This document shows, piece after piece, positions 8,529-15,941 of a stretch of DNA of 64,000 nt; the first letter of the stretch is position 1, and each line of letters opens with the position of its first letter. The notes beneath the pieces were generated by a model. The model saw only the letters and a program-made list of their open reading frames with translations, searched no databases and was not told the DNA's origin. The DNA is from Bog-756 sp963703145. Its GTDB lineage: Bacteria; Actinomycetota; Acidimicrobiia; Acidimicrobiales; RAAP-2. A program made the translations under genes and the position numbers. The DNA lies in NCBI GenBank assembly GCA_963703145.1, contig OY969793.1, forward strand, positions 2,914,001 through 2,978,000, given 5' to 3'.

Positions 8529-9149
8529 TCAAGAAATCGCTGGCATCCCAACCATCGCGCGAAATTCGTCAGTCGTATTCGTCACTGGGAATGGCTCGCT
8601 CGGCACATCGAGGCCTAGCCGTTCGCAGATGGGATCCCATCCGTCGGCCGGGGACCATTCGAGCAAGCGTTCGCCCTGGACACGTTGCCGAACGGATTCG
8701 TTATGCCGCTCATAGGCATCCATCATGGCCGTTGGGTCGTCAAACGCATTGCTGAAGCGATCGCCCATGAGCTTGACGACAGCTGCCATCCATGGCTCCA
8801 GCTCCGGCGGGACCTTGTCAAAGGATTGAAATATCGTGTCCGATGCGCTGCGGTACCAAGAATCCGGATCTCGTACTGAAAGCAGCACGAGTGCGTCCGG
8901 GTTAGCTGCTGACAGCTCGGGCCAGAATGAACAGCCGGGCCAGTCGACAAGAGATACATAGCCCGCCGGCATCGTTGCCCAGTCAACGGGTCGCCCCTCG
9001 ATGGCATCGATCCAGCCTGGAGCTTGGGTCGGATCTCCGAGGATCTCGATCATGTGATGACACGGGCCGCCCAACAACTGTTCGAGGGCGATCTTCAGTG
9101 AATGGGTACCCGTACGTCCTACTCCGGCACCTACTACCTTGAGCGTCAT
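8529..9149 (-). CDS. sulfotransferase family protein
   Basis: The 206-residue product begins with the P-loop-like PAPS-binding loop VGAGVGRTGTHSLKIAL, close to the start as in cytosolic sulfotransferase-like proteins. The 3'-phosphate motif is seen later as LLSVRDPDSWYRS. WDPICERLGLDVPSEPFP near the C-terminus is typical of this single-domain branch. Upstream residues in the open frame are not conserved-looking, so the start at MTLKVVGAG was chosen. The family moves sulfate from PAPS to alcohols or amines; many bacterial members of this short type have no assigned substrate. Confidence 0.88.
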   Translation of the reverse strand: MTLKVVGAGVGRTGTHSLKIALEQLLGGPCHHMIEILGDPTQAPGWIDAIEGRPVDWATMPAGYVSLVDWPGCSFWPELSAANPDALVLLSVRDPDSWYRSASDTIFQSFDKVPPELEPWMAAVVKLMGDRFSNAFDDPTAMMDAYERHNESVRQRVQGERLLEWSPADGWDPICERLGLDVPSEPFPVTNTTDEFRAMVGMPAIS

Positions 9150-9596
9150 TCCGTTCCGCCGATCTCTCGCTAAGGGTGAATGCTGCCGAGACATTACTCC
9201 GCGTCCGCTTCGGAGGATCCAGACAATTACGGGAGGATTGCTGGACAAATCAACAGTCGAGCTGGCCCGCTCACGGGGTTCGTTCCGGAACTGAGCGGGC
9301 GCCCTGGAACGCCGGATATGAGCACTGACTCACCAGCAAAGCGAGAGACTGTGATATCCGGCCTGCTTCCTACGATCGGCCTCAGACGGTCCGTCCTCGA
9401 CTGCACGTCAAGTGGCCCCGTCAGCTATTTCCTGAGGTCTCCAATCGGATGCGGAAGCATTCACGCAGCTATCCCGGTCGGACACAACGCTGGGGAGACC
9501 AATCGGTCGGATACGCACTCGCCCCATGCGCTCCATTCGGAACCTTCGACGAGCCTTGCGTGTCCTGGAAAACCCTCTATCGGGTAAAAGTAGGGC
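9150..9596. other. 447-bp divergent gap
   Basis: Lies between the divergent sulfotransferase and tspO genes and must hold both promoters. The only structure seen is the inverted repeat at 9265-9300. Confidence 0.4.
9265..9300. repeat. 9-bp inverted repeat between divergent genes
   Basis: GCCCGCTCA (9265-9273) pairs perfectly with TGAGCGGGC (9292-9300). As both flanking genes point away, a terminator role is unlikely; an operator or chance hairpin is possible. Confidence 0.35.
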
Positions 9597-10055
9597 ATGG
9601 ACCTTCCACGTTGGACCTTCTCCCTCATTCCTGTCGGAATTGCTGCCGGGCTAGGCGGTCTGGGCGCCCGAGACGCACAAGAGACCTACGCCCGGCTGCG
9701 GAAGCCACCGTGGGCACCCCCGGCGGCGGCATTTGGGCCGGTCTGGGCGGTGCTCTATGTGACCATGGGGATCTCGGGCTGGCGACTGTTTCGGTCCGCT
9801 TCAGGGCGGACCAAAGCACTTCACTTGGCACAACTATCTCTCAACGCGGTGTGGCCAGCACTTTTTTTCGGCGTCAGGAACAAGCGCTCCTCGTTGGTGG
9901 TCATCGTGCTGCTCGATGCTCTCCTCGCCGCGGAAATTGTCTCCCTCGGCCAGGAGGACCCGGTAGCAGCATCCCTCCTGCTCCCCTATCTCGGTTGGAG
10001 TGGATTTGCGACGCTCCTGAACGCCACCGTGAGTGATCCCCGGCAGGCAAATTGA
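9597..10055 (+). CDS. tspO: TspO/MBR family tryptophan-rich sensory protein
   Basis: The 152-residue integral membrane protein shows the TspO hallmarks: YARLRKPPWAPPAAAFGPVWAVLYVTMGISGWRLF in the first loop and second helix, and LSLNAVWPALFFGVRN in the third. Five hydrophobic segments fit the five-helix bundle. Bacterial TspO binds porphyrins and sterols and is linked to tetrapyrrole homeostasis and stress signalling. Here it is monocistronic, with a hairpin terminator 44 bp after the stop and no tetrapyrrole genes nearby. Confidence 0.93.
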   Translation: MDLPRWTFSLIPVGIAAGLGGLGARDAQETYARLRKPPWAPPAAAFGPVWAVLYVTMGISGWRLFRSASGRTKALHLAQLSLNAVWPALFFGVRNKRSSLVVIVLLDALLAAEIVSLGQEDPVAASLLLPYLGWSGFATLLNATVSDPRQAN

Positions 10056-10098
10056 ACACTTCGGTGGTGCCGCCGAAGCGGAGCCACTTTGACGCCTT

Positions 10099-10132
10099 CC
10101 CACCGCTCGGACCCCTCCGGAGGAGCGGTGGG
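10099..10132 (+). terminator. tspO terminator hairpin
   Basis: CCCACCGCTC pairs perfectly with GAGCGGTGGG, with a small inner GGA/TCC stem, 44 bp after the tspO stop. No U-tract. Confidence 0.6.
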
Positions 10133-10581
10133 CGGCTGTACCTCAGGGTGTGAGGCCAAGGTCGCACCCAGGGTGTAGCTGGATCAGAAGACAGTTGAGG
10201 AGTTCACTGAGCTGACGCCCGGCGGGGGACGGACCAAGGGGTGACCCCACTACCCCCATCTACGAGGGGCAACCGAGGTGTGATGGGGGCACTGCGAGTT
10301 CCTGTGGCTGCTCAGATCTGTTGTGGTTACGTCCACCACTACGCCAACGCCTACTGCGAGATCTCGGGGCAGCGGTCCGGTTCGTTCGGCATATCCGGGC
10401 GATGCTCAGCACGTTCGCTCATAGCCGAGTAGCGAGGGGACGGTTCAAAGATGGAGCCGGCGATGGCTCTCTGCTTGGCAGGGACTCCGCCGCCCTGCTG
10501 CGAGCCCGGCCTTTTTGCGTCCGTGTTAGCCGCCACATGAACTAGTCATATTGCGTTTCCACGTCAGTTCCTCTGTGTCTC

Positions 10582-10609
10582 TTGACATCGAGAGCGGACT
10601 CGTTAGCTT
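10582..10609 (+). promoter_or_regulatory. predicted promoter of methyltransferase gene
   Basis: TTGACA (10582-10587), 16-nt spacer, TAGCTT (10604-10609), 36 bp before the ATG and followed by a GTGGAGGAA ribosome site. Confidence 0.4.
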
Positions 10610-10645
10610 GAAATTGAGGGGTTCCCTAGGCGTGGAGGAATTCTG

Positions 10646-11704
10646 ATGGCGATCGACGACGAGAAACTGATGGCGTTTATGGGGCAGGCAGTGACGGATA
10701 TGTCGGCCACTGTGTCCGTCGCCCTAATGGCAATCGGCGACAAGCTTGGGCTCTACAAGGCAATGGCTGGGGCGGGCCCACTCACGCCTGCTCAGGTAGC
10801 TGAGCGGACGAAGACCCATGAGCGTTACGTACGGGAATGGCTCAACAACCAGGTGGCCGGAGGCTATATCGCCTTTGACCCCTCAACTCATACGTACGAA
10901 TTGGAGGACGAACAGGCCTTTGCCCTAGCGGACGAAGACAGCCCGGTATTTCTCGGGGGCGCCTTCGATGTAGTGGGGGCATGTTGGGCGGCCGAAGAAC
11001 AGATCACGGACGCTTTTCGGACAGGTGAAGGAATGGGATGGCACGAGCATCATCAACGTCTCTTCGGTGGAACGGAGCGCTTCTTTCGACCCGGCTATCG
11101 AGCCAATCTCGTCACATCGTGGATTCCGGCGCTCGACGGCGCCGAATCCAAACTGCAGAGTGGCGCCCGAGTCGCTGATATTGGGTGCGGTCACGGAGCA
11201 TCGACCGTGATTATGGCCGAAGCCTATCCAAACTCCACGTTTCTGGGATCTGACTACCACTCCGAGTCGATCGAGGCGGCCCGTGAGCGTGCGGCCGACG
11301 CCGGAGTCAGTGACAGAGTCAGTTTCGAGGTTGCCACGGCCAAGGACCACGGCGGTGAAGACCTCGACTTGGTCTGTTACTTCGACTGCCTTCACGACAT
11401 GGGCGACCCCGTAGGAGCCGCCCAGCACGCCCGCGCATCACTTAATTCCGACGGAACGGTGCTGCTTGTGGAGCCGTTCGCCAATGACAATGTCGAAGAC
11501 AATATTAACCCGGTAGGACGAATGTTCTATGCAGCGTCCACATTCCTGTGTACGCCGGCATCCCTGTCTCAGGAAGTTGGACTGGCGCTTGGGGCGCAGG
11601 CAGGCGAGACCCGCCTCGGCGAGGTATTTGCCGAGGCGGGATACTCCTCCTTCCGGCGTGCCACTGAGACGCCATTCAATCTGGTGCTTGAAGCCAAGCC
11701 ATAG
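10646..11704 (+). CDS. class I SAM-dependent methyltransferase with N-terminal winged helix (Rv2258c-like)
   Basis: The 352-residue protein has an N-terminal winged-helix/dimerisation domain (about 1-100, with TPAQVAERTKTHERYVREWLNNQVAGGYI) as in O-methyltransferase-type enzymes. A Rossmann methyltransferase domain follows, with SAM motif I VADIGCGHGAST at 176-187. Motif II region GSDYHSESIEAARERA and motif IV DLVCYFDCLHDMGDP are present. The layout matches the mycobacterial Rv2258c group. Start ATG has GGAGGAA upstream. Substrate unknown; it is monocistronic, with dispersed repeat copy C just after the stop. Confidence 0.9.
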   Translation: MAIDDEKLMAFMGQAVTDMSATVSVALMAIGDKLGLYKAMAGAGPLTPAQVAERTKTHERYVREWLNNQVAGGYIAFDPSTHTYELEDEQAFALADEDSPVFLGGAFDVVGACWAAEEQITDAFRTGEGMGWHEHHQRLFGGTERFFRPGYRANLVTSWIPALDGAESKLQSGARVADIGCGHGASTVIMAEAYPNSTFLGSDYHSESIEAARERAADAGVSDRVSFEVATAKDHGGEDLDLVCYFDCLHDMGDPVGAAQHARASLNSDGTVLLVEPFANDNVEDNINPVGRMFYAASTFLCTPASLSQEVGLALGAQAGETRLGEVFAEAGYSSFRRATETPFNLVLEAKP

Positions 11705-11725
11705 TCCCGCGGGTTGCACGATCGG

Positions 11726-11855
11726 TCTCAGCTTCCGAAGCACTGAGGACAAGGTTTCACCTACTCCTCGATTCAACAGTACCGGGCCCACGGTCCGAGC
11801 AACACGACGGGTGATAGCGATCGTCAAGGGGTCCGTGGGCCGAATACCTGGGTCA
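11726..11855. repeat. dispersed repeat copy C (diverged)
   Basis: A TCTCAGC...CTGAGG hairpin, then a stretch sharing GAGCAACA, CGACGGGTGA, TCCGTGGG and CGAATA in the same order and similar spacing as copies A and B. It begins 22 bp after the methyltransferase stop and may also terminate that transcript. Confidence 0.45.
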
Positions 11856-11981
11856 CGAACATCCGAGCATGCGGGCGTCTGGAAAAGGTCCCGGGCTACT
11901 CCTGGATCCCATTTGAGATCCCCGAGCGATGAAGAGGCAACCTAGCGGAAATCCGGATCTACACGACCGTTGCCTTTCTTT

Positions 11982-11994
11982 TTACACTGTGTAA
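11982..11994. promoter_or_regulatory. palindrome, probable TetR operator
   Basis: TTACAC-T-GTGTAA, a perfect 6-bp inverted repeat ending 12 bp before the tetR ATG. Position and shape fit an autoregulatory TetR site. Confidence 0.6.
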
Positions 11995-12006
11995 GTATAT
12001 TGACCG

Positions 12007-12651
12007 ATGACTAATCTCCCCGAACCCGACGACTGGAGGGAAGGTCGACGGCGGGCGGCCCGAGAGACGATTGTCCGAGCAGCATGGGCCCTGGTGGACG
12101 AGGAAGGACTTGCGGCCTTGTCTCTCCGGGACTTGGCCCGCCGGGCGGGAATCACGACGCCAACGGTCTACGCCTACTTCGATTCGAAGAGCTCCATCTA
12201 CGACGCGATGTTTGGCCATGCCGCCACCGAGTTTGCCGACAGGATGGCCGACCCAGTTTCCGGTGACGGGCCTCACGAGATCCTCACCGCATACGCACGA
12301 CGTTTCGTAGAGTTCTGTACCAGCGATCCGGCCCGCTACCAGCTGCTCTTTCAGCGGACACTCCCCGGATTCGAACCGTCGCCAGAGTCGTTTGCACCGG
12401 CAATCCGGGCGCTGGCAAATACCCAGGAGCTTCTCGCCTCCCACGGCATCACCGAAGAACGCCACATCGACCTGTGGACTGCGTTGATTACCGGGCTGGT
12501 GGACCAGCAGATCTCGAATGATCCCGGCGGCGACCGATGGACCGGGCTCCTCGACGAGGCGGTCACGATGCTTCTCGAACACTCCCAGTCGAACCGATTG
12601 GTCTTGAAGCCTCCATCCAAGCCAAAGCGAACCAAAGGATCCCGATCATGA
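12007..12651 (+). CDS. TetR/AcrR family regulator
   Basis: The 214-residue protein carries an N-terminal TetR HTH: AARETIVRAAWALVDEEGLAALSLRDLARRAGITTPTVYAYFDSKSSIYDAMF. The C-terminal ligand domain (ARYQLLFQRTLPGFEPSPESF, then VDQQISNDPGGDRWTGLLDEAV) is of the WHG/TetR_C_33 kind. It closely resembles the TetR gene at 63052-63672, including the DPARYxLLFxRxLPGFxPSP segment. The stop overlaps the next ATG by 4 bp, so it is translationally coupled to an MDMPI-N protein. A palindrome just upstream suggests autorepression. Confidence 0.92.
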   Translation: MTNLPEPDDWREGRRRAARETIVRAAWALVDEEGLAALSLRDLARRAGITTPTVYAYFDSKSSIYDAMFGHAATEFADRMADPVSGDGPHEILTAYARRFVEFCTSDPARYQLLFQRTLPGFEPSPESFAPAIRALANTQELLASHGITEERHIDLWTALITGLVDQQISNDPGGDRWTGLLDEAVTMLLEHSQSNRLVLKPPSKPKRTKGSRS

Positions 12652-13415
12652 CCATGACCACCATCGACGTGGCAACGCTCGAGCCGCTTACTCATCACGA
12701 AGCCATGAGTTTGCAATCGAAGGAACTCGACTGCACGCTCCTGATGCTCCGGTCTCTGGACGAAGACGCGTGGTCGACTCCGACGGCCTGCCCCGGCTGG
12801 GACATCCGAGCGATGTACCAGCACGTGTTGGGCGCATGCGAAGCAGGCGCGTCGATGCGCGAGAACATCCATCAACTCCGCCGAGGCCGCGCTTACCGCA
12901 AACTGCACGGTGGCCCACTCGAAGCTGCCCTTTCCGGAGTACAGGTGCGTGAACGTGCGGATCTCAATCCTGCCCAGCTCGTCACGCGGCTCGAAGCAGT
13001 CGCACCAAAGACGGTGCGAGCACGCAGTCGCACGCCGGGTCTGGTGCGCAACCATGCCCGGATGGCCGTCGACGGCCCCGTATACGAGACCTGGAAGCTC
13101 GGCTACCTCATCGACACCATCTACCTGCGGGATCTCTGGATGCATCGCGTCGATGCCGCCCGCGCACTCGGGCAGCCGTTGAAGCTCAGTACCGATCACG
13201 ATGGCCGCATCGTTGCCGACGTGGTCGCAGAATGGGCCCGTCGCCACGGCCAACCGTTCGTGCTCGAACTCACCGGGCCGATCGGCGGGACCTATGTGGA
13301 TGACCCGGCTGCACCAGGGGCCGAGCACGATTCCCTCGATGCTGTCGAATTCTGCCGCACACTGGCTGGGCGTGAGCCGGCAACCGGCATGTTGGCCACT
13401 GTCGTCCCGTTCTGA
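12648..13415 (+). CDS. maleylpyruvate isomerase N-terminal-domain (DinB-like) protein
   Basis: The 255-residue protein begins with an MDMPI_N/DinB_2 four-helix domain: TLLMLRSLDEDAWSTPTACPGWDIRAMYQHVLGACE at about 26-61 and the metal-ligand region YLRDLWMHRVDAA near 163. These proteins are mycothiol- or metal-dependent in actinobacteria. Start overlaps the tetR stop by 4 bp. The homologue at 63669-64000 follows a homologous tetR with the same overlap, so the pair is a conserved module. Its substrate is unknown; a thiol transferase or isomerase role is inferred from family. Confidence 0.82.
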   Translation: MTMTTIDVATLEPLTHHEAMSLQSKELDCTLLMLRSLDEDAWSTPTACPGWDIRAMYQHVLGACEAGASMRENIHQLRRGRAYRKLHGGPLEAALSGVQVRERADLNPAQLVTRLEAVAPKTVRARSRTPGLVRNHARMAVDGPVYETWKLGYLIDTIYLRDLWMHRVDAARALGQPLKLSTDHDGRIVADVVAEWARRHGQPFVLELTGPIGGTYVDDPAAPGAEHDSLDAVEFCRTLAGREPATGMLATVVPF

Positions 13416-13450
13416 ACCAGATCCTCGAGCGCCTTTCAAGGAGAACTGCC

Positions 13451-14176
13451 ATGGACACTCGCATCGACGAGGTTGCCGACCGCATCTTCCGCCTCTCGAC
13501 ATTCGTGCCCGACATCGGGCCAACGGGTTTCACGTTCAATCAGTACCTCATCGATGATGACGAGCCGCTGCTCTTCCATACCGGGCCCCGTTCCATGTTC
13601 CCCCTGGTGTCCGAGGCCATCACCACCGTGACCTCTCTGGAGCGATTGCGCTGGATCACGTTCGGTCACGTCGAGTCGGACGAATGTGGATCGATGAATG
13701 AGTTGTTGGCGGTGGCACCCAACGCCACGGTGGCTCACGGGACTCTTGGTTGCATGGTGTCGCTCAATGACTTGGCCGATCGCCTTCCTGTCCCGCTGGC
13801 CGACGGTCAGGTCATCGAGTTGGGCGACCACCGTGTCCGCCACATCGATACGCCCCATGTCCCTCACGGCTGGGAGTCGAGACTGCTGTTCGAGGAGACC
13901 ACCAACACGCTTTTCTGCGGCGACCTGTTCACTCAGCTCGGTGATCCACCCGCCATCTCGACCGAGGACATCGTCGAGCCCGCGTCGCTGGCCGAGGACC
14001 TATTCGGCTATTCCTCCCTGAGTCCGCATACGGGACACACGATGCGGAGTCTCGCCGCACTGGCTCCCACCACGTTGGCGGTGATGCACGGCTCCTGTTT
14101 CTCCGGTGACGGCTCCAAGGCGCTCCTCTCGCTCGCTGATGAGTACGATGCGCGTATTGCTACGGCCGGTGCATAG
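13451..14176 (+). CDS. MBL-fold metallohydrolase, diiron ODP-like
   Basis: The 241-residue protein lies 35 bp after the MDMPI-N gene in the same operon, with AAGGAGAA before its ATG. The metal motif is HVESDE (His73, Glu75, Asp77, Glu78), i.e. HxExD. This is the pattern of oxygen-binding diiron proteins (FprA/ROO type) rather than the HxHxDH of classic hydrolases. Later ligands are suggested by HVPHG, FCGDLFTQ and MHGSCF. No flavodoxin domain is attached. Family knowledge suggests an O2/NO-reactive or redox-sensing diiron site; the partner is unknown. Confidence 0.88.
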   Translation: MDTRIDEVADRIFRLSTFVPDIGPTGFTFNQYLIDDDEPLLFHTGPRSMFPLVSEAITTVTSLERLRWITFGHVESDECGSMNELLAVAPNATVAHGTLGCMVSLNDLADRLPVPLADGQVIELGDHRVRHIDTPHVPHGWESRLLFEETTNTLFCGDLFTQLGDPPAISTEDIVEPASLAEDLFGYSSLSPHTGHTMRSLAALAPTTLAVMHGSCFSGDGSKALLSLADEYDARIATAGA

Positions 14177-14319
14177 GGTGAGCCGGCACCGCGAACGTTT
14201 TGCCCGCCGAACCGGCCGAGGCCCCGGATCCGATGGATCGCCCCTGTAACAGCAGGCGTGGGCGTACTGATGAGCATGGTGCCCCACTCAATCGTCACTT
14301 CTCGTCTACGACGGCACGC

Positions 14320-14898
14320 TTACTCGCTTGGAACCCCCGGCCCAGTGATCCCAAAGAGCGTCAGATCAACCCAACGCTGCAGTACCGCCGGCGGTTGGTC
14401 GGCTGGGGCATTGCTCACCAGCAGGTAGAAATCGCCAATGGAGAGGTCGTCCCGAACGGCGTGATCTGCCTGCGACCCCGCTATGAGCAACTGAATTGCG
14501 CTGTGCGCCCTCTGTACGTCCTTGGAGTCATCGACGTCAGTATTGAGGGCCGTCGCTGCGGCCTTCACCGCATGGTTGCTCGCTGCGGCCTGGACAATGG
14601 CGCGTAGCAGCCCGGCGAGTTCGGAGAATGCCGGACTACCTTGCTCGACGTGGCTGACTGCGGCCTCGGCCCGATCGGCGACTTCCGTGACGAAGGCGCT
14701 GATGACGGCGGCCACCAGGTCGCTCTTGGTCGGAAAGTGGCGATAGAGCGTCCCGACGGCGACGCCGGCAGCACTGGCGATCTGGTCCATGCCGACATTC
14801 GGTCCGTGCATGGTGATCTGCTGCCTTGCCGCGTCGAGAATCTTGGTTCGGTTGCGGATGGCGTCGGCCCGCCCCGGCTTAATCCCGGACTGTGGCAT
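14320..14898 (-). CDS. TetR/AcrR family regulator
   Basis: The 192-residue protein has the TetR HTH (RNRTKILDAARQQITMHGPNVGMDQIASAAGVAVGTLYRHFPTKSDLVAAVI) at about 14-66 and a helical C-terminal domain. The chosen ATG at 14898 has GGGAGATC upstream; the open frame beyond it is Cys-rich and not TetR-like. It is divergent from an SDR gene. The 113-bp gap contains two TGAA-N6-TTCA sites, which this protein probably binds to repress both genes. Confidence 0.93.
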   Translation of the reverse strand: MPQSGIKPGRADAIRNRTKILDAARQQITMHGPNVGMDQIASAAGVAVGTLYRHFPTKSDLVAAVISAFVTEVADRAEAAVSHVEQGSPAFSELAGLLRAIVQAAASNHAVKAAATALNTDVDDSKDVQRAHSAIQLLIAGSQADHAVRDDLSIGDFYLLVSNAPADQPPAVLQRWVDLTLFGITGPGVPSE

Positions 14899-14950
14899 GT
14901 GATCTCCCTGCCCACTCCCATGTGCGACGTGTATGTGCGACTTGCAACAA

Positions 14951-14968
14951 CATGAACGGAGGTTCATG
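14951..14968. promoter_or_regulatory. TetR operator 1
   Basis: CATGAAC-GGAG-GTTCATG, a perfect 7-bp inverted repeat with core TGAA-N6-TTCA. Confidence 0.7.
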
Positions 14969-14971
14969 ATG

Positions 14972-14996
14972 GTAAGTGAACTCTCATTCACCTTAC
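14972..14996. promoter_or_regulatory. TetR operator 2
   Basis: GTAAGTGAA and TTCACCTTAC flank a 6-nt spacer with the same TGAA-N6-TTCA core (14977-14990). Its centre is 24 bp from operator 1. Confidence 0.6.
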
Positions 14997-15011
14997 AGCG
15001 AGGACGATGCC

Positions 15012-15851
15012 ATGACGACCAACACGCACCAGAAGGTGGCACTTGTCACCGGGGCATCCTCTGGAATCGGGCAGGCCACTGCCCTTAGCTTGCATGAAGC
15101 CGGATTTCTCGTTTACGGGGTTGCTCGCCGGACCGACCGGATGCAGACCCTGCGAGACAGCGGCATCAAAACACTCGCCATGGACGTGACGGACGAGGAT
15201 TCCACGTCGTTCGGCGTCAAGCAGATCCTGGCCGAGGTGGATCGCATCGATGTGTTGGTGAACAATGCCGGGTACGGCTCCTACGGTGCCGTCGAAGACG
15301 TGCCGCTCGAGGAGGCCCGCCGCCAGTTCGAAGTAAATTTGTTCGGAGCCGCCCGCCTCATTCAGCTTGTACTACCCACCATGCGGGCGCGGGGTACCGG
15401 GACCATCATCAACATCAGCTCGATGGGCGGGAAGATCTATACGCCGTTCGGCGCCTGGTACCACGGCACCAAGTTCGCCCTCGAGGCTGTCAGCGACTGC
15501 CTTCGTATCGAGACCAAGCCATTCGGAATCGACGTGGTGGTGATTGAGCCCGGCGGCATCCGGACCGAGTGGTCCGGGATCGCCGCCGACCACCTCCGCG
15601 AAACGTCCGGTCAGGGTCCCTACGCGGACCAGGCCGGAGCAGTAGCCGATGCATTCAGCTCCGAGGCCATGGCCAAGCGGTCTTCTCCCCCCGAAGTCAT
15701 CGCCAAAACGGTCACCAAGGCGGCAACCGCACGCCAACCGAAGACTCGCTACGCAGTGGGCTCCGGGGCCAAGCCCCTCATCTTCCTGCGTCGATGGTTG
15801 CCGGACCGGGCCTACGACGCCTTCATCCGTCGGGTCAGCGGCATTCGCTAA
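15012..15851 (+). CDS. short-chain dehydrogenase/reductase
   Basis: The 279-residue classical SDR has the cofactor loop TGASSGIG at 13-20, NNAG at 84-87, catalytic Ser137 and the YxxxK pair Tyr150/Lys154 in WYHGTKFALE. The C-terminal extension (KPLIFLRRWLPDRAYDAFIRRVSGI) is typical of the SDR group that includes DltE- and YusZ-like oxidoreductases. It is divergent from tetR across two operators, so induction by the TetR ligand is likely. The natural substrate, a carbonyl or alcohol, is unknown. Confidence 0.93.
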   Translation: MTTNTHQKVALVTGASSGIGQATALSLHEAGFLVYGVARRTDRMQTLRDSGIKTLAMDVTDEDSTSFGVKQILAEVDRIDVLVNNAGYGSYGAVEDVPLEEARRQFEVNLFGAARLIQLVLPTMRARGTGTIINISSMGGKIYTPFGAWYHGTKFALEAVSDCLRIETKPFGIDVVVIEPGGIRTEWSGIAADHLRETSGQGPYADQAGAVADAFSSEAMAKRSSPPEVIAKTVTKAATARQPKTRYAVGSGAKPLIFLRRWLPDRAYDAFIRRVSGIR

Positions 15852-15941
15852 CGCAAGCTGCAGGGTTTCCCCGATCGTCGGCTCGGCGGTGCCGTGATGT
15901 TGACCTGCCGAGCTTCACACTTCCCCGTTGAGCCCGATCCC

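Larger units (their letters stand above)
10056..10645. other. 590-bp gap with tspO terminator and a promoter
   Basis: Contains the terminator hairpin at 10099-10132 and a promoter-like TTGACA/TAGCTT pair at 10582-10609. No supported gene in between. Confidence 0.45.
11705..12006. other. 302-bp gap with repeat copy C and TetR operator
   Basis: Holds the dispersed repeat copy C (11726-11855) and the palindrome at 11982-11994 upstream of the TetR gene. Confidence 0.5.

Noticed and set aside
12351..13523. 390-codon frame on the minus strand
   Set aside because: It is antisense to the TetR and MDMPI-N genes, which have clear domains and coupled starts.
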